NCBI GenBank assembly: GCA_964455095.1 | Contig: CAYVUV010000279.1 | Location: forward strand, 1 to 15,823 | Reading direction: 5' to 3' | DNA from: CAYVUV01 sp964455095 | GTDB taxonomy: Bacteria > Desulfobacterota > Binatia > HRBIN30 > CADEER01 | Length of the DNA stretch: 15,823 nucleotides | In this document: piece after piece, positions 8,105 to 14,860 of the stretch | Numbering within the stretch: position 1 is the first letter of the stretch | How the letters are laid out: each line of letters opens with the position of its first letter | Made by a program: the position numbers and the translations under genes | Notes under the pieces: generated by a model | Database searches by the model: none | Told to the model about the DNA's origin: nothing | Seen by the model: the letters and a program-made list of their open reading frames with translations, nothing else

Positions 8105-9811
8105 ATGCTGCGGCCCGTGCCCCGCCGCGATTTCGACCAGCTGATCCTGCACAACGGCGCCGTCCACACGCTCGACGACGGCCCGACGATCGGCACCGCC
8201 CTCGGCTTCAGCGCCGGCCGGGTCACCGCCGTCGGCTCGCTCGACGCCGTGCGCGCCGCGACGCCGGGCGCCGAGGAGCGCGACCTGGCCGGCGCGCATG
8301 TCTACCCCGGCTTCATCGACGCCCATCACCACCTCTGCTTCGCCGCCACGTATGCCAACTTTCCCGAGGTTCGCACGCCACCCCACCGCAACGTCGAACA
8401 GATCCTGGCCACGATCCGCGCCTGCGCCGCGCGCACGCCGCAGGGCGAATGGATCGTCGCCCTCGGCTACAACGACCTGGCGCTCGACGACCGCCGTCGT
8501 CTGACGCGCTTCGACCTCGACCGCGCCGCCCCCGACCACCCGCTGCTGGTGATCCACTTCACCTACCACGAGGGCGTGCTCAACACGCTCGGCCTGGCGC
8601 GCGCCGGCCTGGCGGAGGTGCGCGCCGACCCGCCCGGCGGCGCGATGGGCCGCACGCACCGCGGCGGGCTCGACGGGCGGGTCTACGAACGCTGCTTCGG
8701 GCACGCCGAAGCCGCGGCGCGCGGGGCGCTGGTCGCCGGCAGCCGCGAGGGCTGGTTTGCCGGCGCCAATGCGTATCAAGACCGGGTCCTCGCCGCCGGC
8801 ATCACGCATGTCTGCGATGCCGCCGTGCCGCCGTCGATGGAGGCGCTCTACCGCGAGTGGCAGGCGCGCGGCGAGCTCCACCTGGGCATCACCATGATGC
8901 CGCTGACGGACAACATGTTCGCCGTGCCCAGCCAGCGGCTCGACGGCGTCGCCACCGGCTGGTCCGACCGGCGCCTCTCGGTCGGGGCGCTGAAGCTGTT
9001 CACCGACGGCGGCACCAGCTGCGCCATGTGCCTGTCGCTGCGCGAGGCGATCGCGCAGTTCGGCCTCCTGCTCGGCAAGCTGTTGAGCTCGCGCTCGCTG
9101 GTGCCCTGGCGGCTGGCGCGCCAACAACCGGCGCGACTCGGGCCCGGCCGCACATTGCACACCGGGCTCCTCTACTACGACGCCGCGGCCCTGGCGCAAC
9201 TGGTCCGCGACGCCGGCGCGCGCGGCTTCAGCGTCGGCATCCACGCCGGCGGCAACGAGGCCATCGCGCAGGCCATCGAAGCCCTCGAAGGCACCCGTCC
9301 GGGAATGCTGCCGCCGCGCATCGACCATTTCTTCTTCACCGACCCGGCCTCCCTACGCCGCGCCGTCGAGCGCGGCATCCACATCGTCGTGCAACCGGTG
9401 CAGCTGCACGACACCGGCGATCTCCTGCGCGAAACCGGTCTGCCGGTGCGGCTCACCTACCAGGCCCACCGCCAGATGCTCGAAGCCGGCGCCGCGCTGG
9501 CCGGCAGCTCCGATGCGCCGGTGTTCACCTTCAGCGTCCTCGCCGCCCTCGAGACCGCCGTGCGCCGCCGCCTCGCCAGCGGCGCGACGCACGATCCCGA
9601 CCAGGCGCTGTCGGTCGCCCAGGCGCTGCGGCTGTATACGCGCGGAGCCGCGGCCGTGCTCGGCATGGACGGCGAGATCGGCCAGCTCTCCCCCGGCGCC
9701 CGCGCCGACGCCGTCGTGCTCGACGAAGCGCTCGAGTCGGTGCCGGCCACCCGCCTCGCCGAGGTCGGCATCCGCTCGACCTTTGCCGGGCGCATCGAGC
9801 TGCGCCAGTAG
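8105..9811 (+). CDS. YtcJ-type amidohydrolase (metal-dependent hydrolase, amidohydrolase_3)
   Basis: Predicted cytoplasmic metal-dependent hydrolase of the amidohydrolase superfamily, 568 aa, close to the family's 500-570. An N-terminal beta segment (about 12-65: LILHNGAVHTLDD, then GRVTAVG) is followed by the TIM barrel. Metal and catalytic residues: HxH at H74/H76 in GFIDAHHH, K297 in GALKLFTDG, H380 in GIHAGGNEA, H408 in RIDHFFF, and D470 in GSSDAPV. The barrel is closed by an ALRLYTRGAA segment and a C-terminal strand with GARADAVVLDE, both typical of the family. Between K297 and H380 there is a longer linker (about 312-352) rich in Leu/Arg, beginning with a paired-Cys SCAMCLSL stretch. 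No signal peptide is seen. It lies divergent to the glycosyltransferase (77 bp between starts) and 48 bp before aroD. Real substrates of this family are mostly unknown, so no specific reaction is claimed. Confidence 0.9.
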   Translation: MLRPVPRRDFDQLILHNGAVHTLDDGPTIGTALGFSAGRVTAVGSLDAVRAATPGAEERDLAGAHVYPGFIDAHHHLCFAATYANFPEVRTPPHRNVEQILATIRACAARTPQGEWIVALGYNDLALDDRRRLTRFDLDRAAPDHPLLVIHFTYHEGVLNTLGLARAGLAEVRADPPGGAMGRTHRGGLDGRVYERCFGHAEAAARGALVAGSREGWFAGANAYQDRVLAAGITHVCDAAVPPSMEALYREWQARGELHLGITMMPLTDNMFAVPSQRLDGVATGWSDRRLSVGALKLFTDGGTSCAMCLSLREAIAQFGLLLGKLLSSRSLVPWRLARQQPARLGPGRTLHTGLLYYDAAALAQLVRDAGARGFSVGIHAGGNEAIAQAIEALEGTRPGMLPPRIDHFFFTDPASLRRAVERGIHIVVQPVQLHDTGDLLRETGLPVRLTYQAHRQMLEAGAALAGSSDAPVFTFSVLAALETAVRRRLASGATHDPDQALSVAQALRLYTRGAAAVLGMDGEIGQLSPGARADAVVLDEALESVPATRLAEVGIRSTFAGRIELRQ

Positions 9812-9859
9812 GGGGGCCGCCTGGCGTTCGCCGACTGCTTGATTCAGAATGGGTGAACT

Positions 9860-10576
9860 ATGCTGAGAATCGGTGACCTGGAGTTGGGGATGGTACCGCG
9901 CGTCGCGGTGCCGCTGACGGACCGCGAGGTGCGCGCCCACGGCGCCGCGGCCAAGACGCAAGCCGACATCTTCGAGCTGCGCATCGACCAATTCGCCCAG
10001 CACGACCCGGCCTACGTCGCCGAGGTGTGCCGCGAGGCGAGCACACACGGCGTGCCGCTGATCGCCACCGTGCGCGCGGCCAACGAAGGCGGTGCCGTGG
10101 CGCTCGGCGAAGCGCAGCGCCTGGCCATCTTCGAGGCCGTCGCCCCGCTGGTCGACGCCCTCGACATCGAGAACCACGCGCCGATTCGCGACCAGGTCAT
10201 TGCCCTTGCACAGGGGGTCGGACGGCTGGTCATCGTCTCGCACCACGACTTCGACGGCCCGGCGACGGCGGCGGACATGATCGCCGTCATCGATGCCGCC
10301 AAGCTCGTCGGTGCCGACATCGTCAAGCTCGCGCTCACCGCGCACACCGTTGCCGACCTGGATCACATGCTGGCCGTGCTGCGCGACCACCGCCGCCAGC
10401 AACTCATCCTCATCGCCATGGGCGACCACGGCATCGCCTCGCGTGTCTTCTTCCCGCTCGTCGGCTCGCTGATCACCTACGGCTACCTGCACCAGGCCGT
10501 TGCGCCGGGCCAGCTCTCGCTCTCCGACCTGACCGCCGAGTTGCGCCGCTATTCGCCGGAGTACGCGCGGCAATAG
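9860..10576 (+). CDS. aroD: Type I 3-dehydroquinate dehydratase (AroD)
   Basis: Third step of the shikimate pathway: dehydration of 3-dehydroquinate to 3-dehydroshikimate through a Schiff-base intermediate, feeding aromatic amino acid synthesis. The 238-aa length fits the type I class (about 220-255). Motifs in order: FELRID with E39 and R41; ATVR at 69-72; SHHDF at 127-131 with catalytic H129; DIVKLA with the Schiff-base lysine K156; SRVFFP with substrate-binding R195; and APGQLS near 215-220. All key residues are present. The start at 9860 follows a GGGTGA element 3-4 nt upstream, a weak and close ribosome site, but the N-terminal sequence matches the family from residue 1. It sits alone, without other aro genes in the window, 48 bp after the amidohydrolase. 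The element at 10601-10756 begins 24 bp after its stop. Confidence 0.95.
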   Translation: MLRIGDLELGMVPRVAVPLTDREVRAHGAAAKTQADIFELRIDQFAQHDPAYVAEVCREASTHGVPLIATVRAANEGGAVALGEAQRLAIFEAVAPLVDALDIENHAPIRDQVIALAQGVGRLVIVSHHDFDGPATAADMIAVIDAAKLVGADIVKLALTAHTVADLDHMLAVLRDHRRQQLILIAMGDHGIASRVFFPLVGSLITYGYLHQAVAPGQLSLSDLTAELRRYSPEYARQ

Positions 10577-10600
10577 ACGCGACGACGTATCGCGCGAGGG

Positions 10601-10756
10601 TTCCTTCTCCCGGATGGGAGAAGGTCAGGATGAGGGGGATACAATTGCTGGGCGAAGCCCCCCAGCTTTGGCGGCCCGTTCAAGCAGAGTTCGTCCGTGG
10701 CCTTCGGCGCAATTAGATCCCCCTCACCTTAATCCTCTCCCATCCGGGAGAGGAAA
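10601..10756. repeat. 156-bp element with 48-bp imperfect terminal inverted repeats (MITE/REP-like)
   Basis: The left arm (10601-10648) and the right arm (10709-10756, read on the minus strand) match at 39 of 48 positions by my manual alignment, including a shared CTCCCGGATGGGAGA core and a GAGGGGGAT block. Each arm also folds on itself (CTTCTCCC/GGGAGAAG on the left, CTCTCCC/GGGAGAG on the right). The 60-bp centre contains a further GCTGGG/CCCAGC stem. Together this would form a cruciform or long hairpin. No clear target-site duplication is visible and no protein is encoded. It lies between the stops of two convergent genes, aroD and the SDR gene, a common resting place for small dispersed repeats, and could also end transcription in both directions. 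Confidence 0.7.
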
Positions 10757-10766
10757 TCTGAGGCGG

Positions 10767-11630
10767 CTACCCCTTCGCCATCTCCGCCCGCATGCGCTGC
10801 GACATGAAGCGGTTGAAGCGCGCCAACAGGCCAGGGGCGAAGCGCTTCAGATAGTACATCCCCCACGCCTCCGGGGAGATCGGCGCCACCGCGCGGTTGC
10901 GCGCGATGGCGTGCAGGATCCCGGCGGCGACGCGTTCGGGACCGTAGTTGCGGCGCTGGTAGACATCGATCATGCGCTGGCGGGCGGCGTCCGTCGCCTC
11001 CGGACCACGCAGGCGCGAGGTGCGCGTGATCGGCGTGTTGATCAGACCCGGGCAGACGGTGGTGACGCCGATGCCGTGGCGCGCCAGCTCGTCGCGCAGG
11101 GACTCGGAGAGACCGAAGACGGCGAACTTGGTCGTGCTGTAGGCCGACAGCGGCTCGGTGGCGACGTAGCCGGCGGCGGACGAGACGTTGACCACGTGGC
11201 CGCCGCGGCCGCGCGCCACCATCGGCGGGATGAAGAAGTGGCAGCCGTGGATGACGCCCCACAGGTTGATGCCGATGATCCAGTCCCAGTCACCCAGCTC
11301 GGTGTTGAGAAAGCCGGCGCCGAGCCCGACCCCGGCGTTGTTCATCAGTATGTCGACCGCCGCCACGCGCGCGTGCACGGCGGCGGCAAAAGCGGCCATC
11401 GCCTCGCGGTCGGCGACGTCGACGCGCCGCGCCAGCACCTCGCGGCCGAGCGCCTGGATCTGCCGTTCGGTCTCGGCCAGACCCTCCGTATTGATGTCGC
11501 AGAGCACCAGGTTGGCGCCGCGGCGGGCGAACGCCAGCGCGGTCTCCTTGCCGATGCCACTCCCGGCGCCGGTGACCAGCGCCGTCTTGCCCGACAGGTT
11601 GTGCACGTCCATGCCGCGCTTCGTAGCCAT
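10767..11630 (-). CDS. Short-chain dehydrogenase/reductase (classical SDR)
   Basis: NAD(P)-dependent oxidoreductase of the classical SDR family, 287 aa, cytoplasmic. The Rossmann nucleotide-binding motif TGAGSGIG is at 20-27. The acidic D45 ending the second strand (CDIN) favours NAD(H) over NADP(H). Other landmarks are DV at 71-72, NNAG at 97-100, N122, the catalytic S151 in VSSAAGY, and YxxxK with Y164 and K168. PG at 194-195 and the segment to about 205 complete the fold. The C-terminal 60 residues after about 225 are longer than in FabG-type enzymes and contain basic and aromatic residues (MYYLKRFAPGLLARF), possibly a membrane-associating or substrate lid region. ATG 11630 is used; ATG 11612 (residue 7) is also plausible because the fold starts at residue 12. 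It is divergent to maoC (124 bp apart), hinting at acyl-CoA or sterol/lipid chemistry; the substrate is unknown. Confidence 0.92.
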   Translation of the reverse strand: MATKRGMDVHNLSGKTALVTGAGSGIGKETALAFARRGANLVLCDINTEGLAETERQIQALGREVLARRVDVADREAMAAFAAAVHARVAAVDILMNNAGVGLGAGFLNTELGDWDWIIGINLWGVIHGCHFFIPPMVARGRGGHVVNVSSAAGYVATEPLSAYSTTKFAVFGLSESLRDELARHGIGVTTVCPGLINTPITRTSRLRGPEATDAARQRMIDVYQRRNYGPERVAAGILHAIARNRAVAPISPEAWGMYYLKRFAPGLLARFNRFMSQRMRAEMAKG

Positions 11631-11646
11631 GCCGTCGTGCCCCGGT

Positions 11647-11669
11647 CAATCGCGCCGGCGCGGCGATTG
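11647..11669. promoter_or_regulatory. Inverted repeat in divergent SDR/maoC intergenic region (possible operator)
   Basis: Perfect 7-bp arms CAATCGC (11647-11653) and GCGATTG (11663-11669) are separated by 9 bp; the centre contains the self-complementary GCGCCGGCGC. It lies 17-39 bp upstream of the SDR start and on the far side of the 124-bp region from maoC. This placement fits a binding site for a dimeric regulator of one or both genes. No convincing -35/-10 pair was found, so the role is a guess. Confidence 0.3.
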
Positions 11670-11740
11670 GACATGACTCTGCCTGCGTACTAGACGAAGA
11701 GCCGCCGGGCTGATCGCCCCGGCGTCACGACACGGACATC

Positions 11741-11747
11741 AGGGAGG
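11741..11747 (+). promoter_or_regulatory. Strong Shine-Dalgarno of the maoC gene
   Basis: AGGGAGG lies 7 nt before ATG 11755. This is the clearest ribosome binding site I saw in the window and fixes the start of the hydratase. Confidence 0.8.
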
Positions 11748-11754
11748 CTACGCG

Positions 11755-12231
11755 ATGGAAGACATTCGCTTCGACGACATCAAGGCACTGCAAGCAAAAG
11801 TCAGTGAGGAATTCGGCCCATTCGGCGAGCCGGTCGCGGTCACGCAGGACATGATCGACAAGTTTGCCGAGCTCACCGGCGACCACCAGTGGATCCACGT
11901 CGACGTCGAGCGCGCCAAGCGCGAGAGCCCGTTCAAGCAGACGATCGCGCACGGATTTCTCACCCTCAGCTTGCTGCCGCGCCTGCGCTCGGCCGCCAGC
12001 TACAAGATTGTCGGCTACGGCAATGCGACCAACTACGGCGCCGACAAGTTGCGCTTCGTCAGCCCGGTGCCCGCCGGCAGCCAGGTGCACGCCCGCTCGC
12101 GCCTGGTCGCCGCCGAGGCCAAGCCGAAGGGCACGCAGGTGACGCAGGAGATCGCCGTCCACGTGGTCGGCAACGAACGTCCGGCGCTGCTCTACACGAT
12201 GCTCGTCCTCTACCACCCGCCGATGAAGTAG
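11755..12231 (+). CDS. MaoC-like (R)-specific enoyl-CoA hydratase / dehydratase
   Basis: Hot-dog-fold hydratase of the MaoC family, 158 aa, cytoplasmic; expected to hydrate trans-2-enoyl-CoA to (R)-3-hydroxyacyl-CoA. The hydratase-2 motif is present: D43 and H48 in GDHQWIH, the catalytic pair, followed by VDVERAK and the conserved AHGFLTLSLLP at 65-75 that forms part of the acyl pocket. The ASYKIVGYG/NYGADKLRF segment (80-100) is also typical. Length matches single-domain PhaJ-like and NodN-like members (about 135-160 aa). The start is fixed by a strong AGGGAGG. Its divergent SDR neighbour could supply the next redox step on a 3-hydroxyacyl-CoA, but that link is inference. A strong palindrome follows 20 bp after the stop. 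Confidence 0.92.
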   Translation: MEDIRFDDIKALQAKVSEEFGPFGEPVAVTQDMIDKFAELTGDHQWIHVDVERAKRESPFKQTIAHGFLTLSLLPRLRSAASYKIVGYGNATNYGADKLRFVSPVPAGSQVHARSRLVAAEAKPKGTQVTQEIAVHVVGNERPALLYTMLVLYHPPMK

Positions 12232-12251
12232 AATCGGCGGACCGCCGCTTC

Positions 12252-12289
12252 GCGCGCGGCGCCGGGGAGCGCTCCTCGGTGCCGCGCGC
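12252..12289. terminator. 38-bp near-perfect palindrome between maoC and the DegT aminotransferase gene
   Basis: The two 19-bp halves (12252-12270 and 12271-12289) are complementary except for two positions, and both exceptions would be G-U pairs in RNA. The predicted stem is therefore nearly uninterrupted with a tiny AGCGCT centre. The very GC-rich hairpin starts 20 nt after the maoC stop and ends 19 nt before the aminotransferase ATG. There is no following T-tract, so it may be a non-canonical terminator, an RNA-stabilising end, or a structure that limits translation of the next gene. Confidence 0.5.
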
Positions 12290-12308
12290 CGCGTCATTGC
12301 GCCCCGCG

Positions 12309-13442
12309 ATGTCCGCACCCATCACACGCGTCCCCCAACTCGACCTCGCCGCCGAGTACCGCGCCCTCGGGCCGGCGCTCACCGCCGCCATCGAACGCGC
12401 CATCGCCCACACCGCCTTCATCGGCGGCGAGGAGGTGGACGGTTTCGAGCGCGAATTCGCCGCCTATCTCGGCGTGCGCCACGCGCTCGGCGTCGGCAAC
12501 GGCACCGACGCGTTGGAGCTGGCGCTGCAGGCGCTCGGCATCGGACCGGGCGACGCCGTGCTCACCGTGCCGTTTACATTCGCCGCGCCGCTCGAGGCCA
12601 TCGTGCGCAGCGGCGCCACGCCGGTGCTGTGCGACGTGCGCGCCGACGACTGTACGATGGACGTCGACGCGGCCGCGGCGGTCTTCCGCCAGCGGCCGAT
12701 CAAGGCGGTGATTGCCGTGCACCTCTATGGCCATCCGGCGGACATGCACGACCTGCTGCCGCTGGCGCGCTCGCACGGCGCCGCGGTGATCGAAGACGCC
12801 GCTCAGGCGCACGGGGCGTGGTGCTCGGTCGACGGCGAGCGGCGCCGCGTCGGCGGCATCGGCGATGCGGCGTGCTTCAGCTTCTATCCGAGCAAGAACC
12901 TCGGCGCGATGGGCGATGGCGGCGCGGTCACCACCAATCGCGACGACGTCGCCGAGCGCCTGCGCTTGCTCGCCCGGCACGGCGATGCGGGCAAGTACCA
13001 GCACGTCATTCCCAACGGCCGCAATTCGCGCCTCGACGCCCTGCAAGCCGCCGTGCTGCGGCTCAAGCTGCCCCACCTCGAGGCGTGGAACCGGGCCCGG
13101 CGGCACGTCGCGGCGCAGTATCACCGCCAGCTCGGCAACCTGCCGCTGCGCCTGCCGGCCGAGCGCCCCGGCGCCGAGCCGGTCTATCACCAGTACGCGG
13201 TGCGCGGGCGCGCCCGCGACGCGCTGCGCCAGGGCCTCGCCGCGCGCGGCATCGACACGTCCGTCCACTATCCCCTGTCGCTGCATCAACAACCCGGCTT
13301 CCGCGATCTCGGCTATCCCGCCGACGCGTTTCCCACTGCGCGCCGCTGCGCCGCCGACGTGCTGTCGCTGCCGATGTCGCCCTTCCTCGACGACGCCGCG
13401 ATTGCCTATGTCGCCGAATCGATGCGCGCGCTGCTGACATGA
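12309..13442 (+). CDS. DegT/DnrJ/EryC1/StrS-family PLP-dependent sugar aminotransferase
   Basis: Predicted PLP enzyme that transaminates a nucleotide-activated keto-sugar to an amino sugar, as in polysaccharide, O-antigen or glycosylated metabolite synthesis; cytoplasmic. Fold type I landmarks over 377 aa: GNGTDAL at 63-69 holding the cofactor phosphate; VHLYG at 137-141; EDAAQAHGA with D163 binding the pyridine nitrogen; FYPSKNLGAMGDGG with the Schiff-base lysine K196; RNSRLDALQAA at 238-248; and HYPLSLHQQ near 320-328. All expected residues are present. The frame is open far upstream, but the family N-terminus (VPQLDLAAEYRAL) begins right after ATG 12309, so I use that; no strong Shine-Dalgarno is visible. 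The stop overlaps the next start (ATGA), indicating translational coupling. No other nucleotide-sugar gene is in the window, so the pathway is unknown. Confidence 0.92.
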   Translation: MSAPITRVPQLDLAAEYRALGPALTAAIERAIAHTAFIGGEEVDGFEREFAAYLGVRHALGVGNGTDALELALQALGIGPGDAVLTVPFTFAAPLEAIVRSGATPVLCDVRADDCTMDVDAAAAVFRQRPIKAVIAVHLYGHPADMHDLLPLARSHGAAVIEDAAQAHGAWCSVDGERRRVGGIGDAACFSFYPSKNLGAMGDGGAVTTNRDDVAERLRLLARHGDAGKYQHVIPNGRNSRLDALQAAVLRLKLPHLEAWNRARRHVAAQYHRQLGNLPLRLPAERPGAEPVYHQYAVRGRARDALRQGLAARGIDTSVHYPLSLHQQPGFRDLGYPADAFPTARRCAADVLSLPMSPFLDDAAIAYVAESMRALLT

Positions 13443-14803
13443 AACCGCGCGTGCTCCTCGTTCTGCTGGCGCTGCTCGCAGCGGCGCCACTGCCCGCCGT
13501 AGCGCAACCGGCCCTCGCTGGCCATGTGCGCTACTACAACGGCGCCGGCCCGGTGCCGGGCGTCAGCGTCGACCTACAGGGCGGCACACCGCAGAGCACC
13601 GCCACCGACAGCGCCGGCGCCTTCGCCTTCCCGACCGCTGCCTCGCAAGCGTCCGTGCTGCTGCCGCACAAGCTCGGCGACATCCAGCGCGGCGTGACGT
13701 CGCTCGACGCCGCGCGCGTGCTGCAGGTCACGACGCAGCAGGCGACGTTCAACGCCATGCAGGCGCTGGCCTGCGACGTCACCGGCAACGGCCAGGTCAC
13801 CTCGCTCGACGCGCGCCGCATCCTCGACCTCAAGGTCAACCAGATCAGCCGCCTGCCCGTCGCCGAGGCGTGCGGTTCGGATTGGCTGTTCCTCCCGCAA
13901 CCTTCCGCGGCGGCCAATCAGACGCCGATGCAGCCGCTGATCGGCGGCGGCGCCTGCACGCCCGGGAAAATCGCCTACGATCCGCTGCAGCCGCCGGCCG
14001 CCGACCAGGACTTCACCGCGATCCTCTTCGGCGACTGCACCGGCAACTGGGCGCCGCGCACGCGCCGCTTCTCGCTCGACCCGGCGACCAGTCTGATCCG
14101 CACCGTGCCCGGCAGCGCGACGACCGGTTTCACCGGCTATCTCGACCTCACGCTCGGCGATCCCGACCCGGTGACGGGACTGGCGCAAGTCGATCTGACC
14201 GGCGCGTCGGATTTTCTCTCCATCGACTTCGGCGTGCTGACCCTGTGCATCCACCCGACGGTCCCAGCGCTCAACGCCGGCGTCGTGGCGTGCAACGGCG
14301 GACAAGACGTCGGCGTGAAGACGACGCAGGACCACAACATCGGCGTCGTCGGCACCGACGGTTTCACGGAAGCTGCCTGCCTCGCCGCCGGCGGCCGCGT
14401 CGAGCAGGCGAGCGACCCCCATCCCGGCGTCTGCAACGGCCCGATCGCGGTGACCGGATCCGACGAGCCCGACTCCGGCGCCGGCGCCTTGCTGATTGCG
14501 CCCGACTCCCGCTTCGGCACCCAGGGCATCCCGGCCACGCTGACCGTCGCGCCGGGCCCGTGCGACCAGCACGGCCCCGGGGCGGCCGCCTCGTTCGGCT
14601 TCGTCAGCGCGCTCTACCGCGTCGAGATCCTCGACACCAACAACCAACCCGGCGCGCTCTTCGAGCACGACGAGCGCGGCGAGAACTTCTCCTGCGCCGA
14701 CTGGACCCAGGAGAACGGCCCCGGCCGCCTGGTGCTCAACATCGGCGTCATCCACGGCGGCGGCACCATCGACCTCGCCACGGTGTTCGAGTTCGACGAC
14801 TGA
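13439..14803 (+). CDS. Secreted protein with carboxypeptidase-regulatory-like and dockerin-like domains
   Basis: Predicted exported protein, 454 aa. Residues 1-22 are a signal peptide (hydrophobic Leu/Ala core, AVA before Q23). Residues 24-66 (VRYYNGAGPVPGVSVDLQGG, then TDSAGAFAF) look like a carboxypeptidase-regulatory/CNA-B type beta-sandwich. Residues about 79-140 are dockerin-like. The second half has a full EF-hand-type loop starting DVTGNGQV (D113, T115, N117, Q119 and closing D124) and the helix DARRILDLK. The first half keeps SLDAARVLQ but lacks a proper first ligand (L79). The remaining 310 residues are beta-rich with nine cysteines (C145, C173, C200, C270, C285, C314, C332, C375, C419), and I do not recognise a domain. 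The start overlaps the aminotransferase stop by 4 bp. The role may be surface display or protein-protein docking; no cohesin gene is visible nearby. Confidence 0.8.
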   Translation: MKPRVLLVLLALLAAAPLPAVAQPALAGHVRYYNGAGPVPGVSVDLQGGTPQSTATDSAGAFAFPTAASQASVLLPHKLGDIQRGVTSLDAARVLQVTTQQATFNAMQALACDVTGNGQVTSLDARRILDLKVNQISRLPVAEACGSDWLFLPQPSAAANQTPMQPLIGGGACTPGKIAYDPLQPPAADQDFTAILFGDCTGNWAPRTRRFSLDPATSLIRTVPGSATTGFTGYLDLTLGDPDPVTGLAQVDLTGASDFLSIDFGVLTLCIHPTVPALNAGVVACNGGQDVGVKTTQDHNIGVVGTDGFTEAACLAAGGRVEQASDPHPGVCNGPIAVTGSDEPDSGAGALLIAPDSRFGTQGIPATLTVAPGPCDQHGPGAAASFGFVSALYRVEILDTNNQPGALFEHDERGENFSCADWTQENGPGRLVLNIGVIHGGGTIDLATVFEFDD

Positions 14804-14828
14804 TCCCGGTCCGCCTTCGCGGCTTCGC

Positions 14829-14847
14829 GAACCTCCGCGCGAGGTTC
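14829..14847. terminator. Short hairpin between convergent genes (possible bidirectional terminator)
   Basis: GAACCTC (14829-14835) and GAGGTTC (14841-14847) form a perfect 7-bp stem with a 5-nt CGCGC loop. It sits in the 57-bp gap between the stops of the dockerin-like gene and the convergent PPC-domain gene. There is no T-tract on either side, so termination is only a possibility. Confidence 0.35.
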
Positions 14848-14860
14848 TGACAGCTGAAGC

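Noticed and set aside
5298..8144. A 948-codon open frame on the plus strand opposite the glycosyltransferase
   Set aside because: Same low-complexity Arg/Gln/His-rich character; the minus-strand product has proper membrane helices and the GT-C loop.
8018..9328. 436-codon minus-strand frame, and a 598-codon plus-strand frame (8080-9876), overlapping the amidohydrolase
   Set aside because: Only the frame at 8105-9811 shows the metal-binding motifs in the right order; the others lack recognisable sequence.
10591..10766. Target-site duplication flanking the inverted-repeat element
   Set aside because: Only a GAGG-like similarity is seen on both sides, too short and common to count.
11889..12308. 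Extending the aminotransferase upstream to 11889
   Set aside because: The extension overlaps maoC in another frame, is Arg-rich, and lies before the family's normal N-terminus.
12629..13438. Extending the dockerin-like protein upstream inside the aminotransferase gene
   Set aside because: The signal peptide begins at the ATG at 13439, so the upstream frame is not part of the protein.
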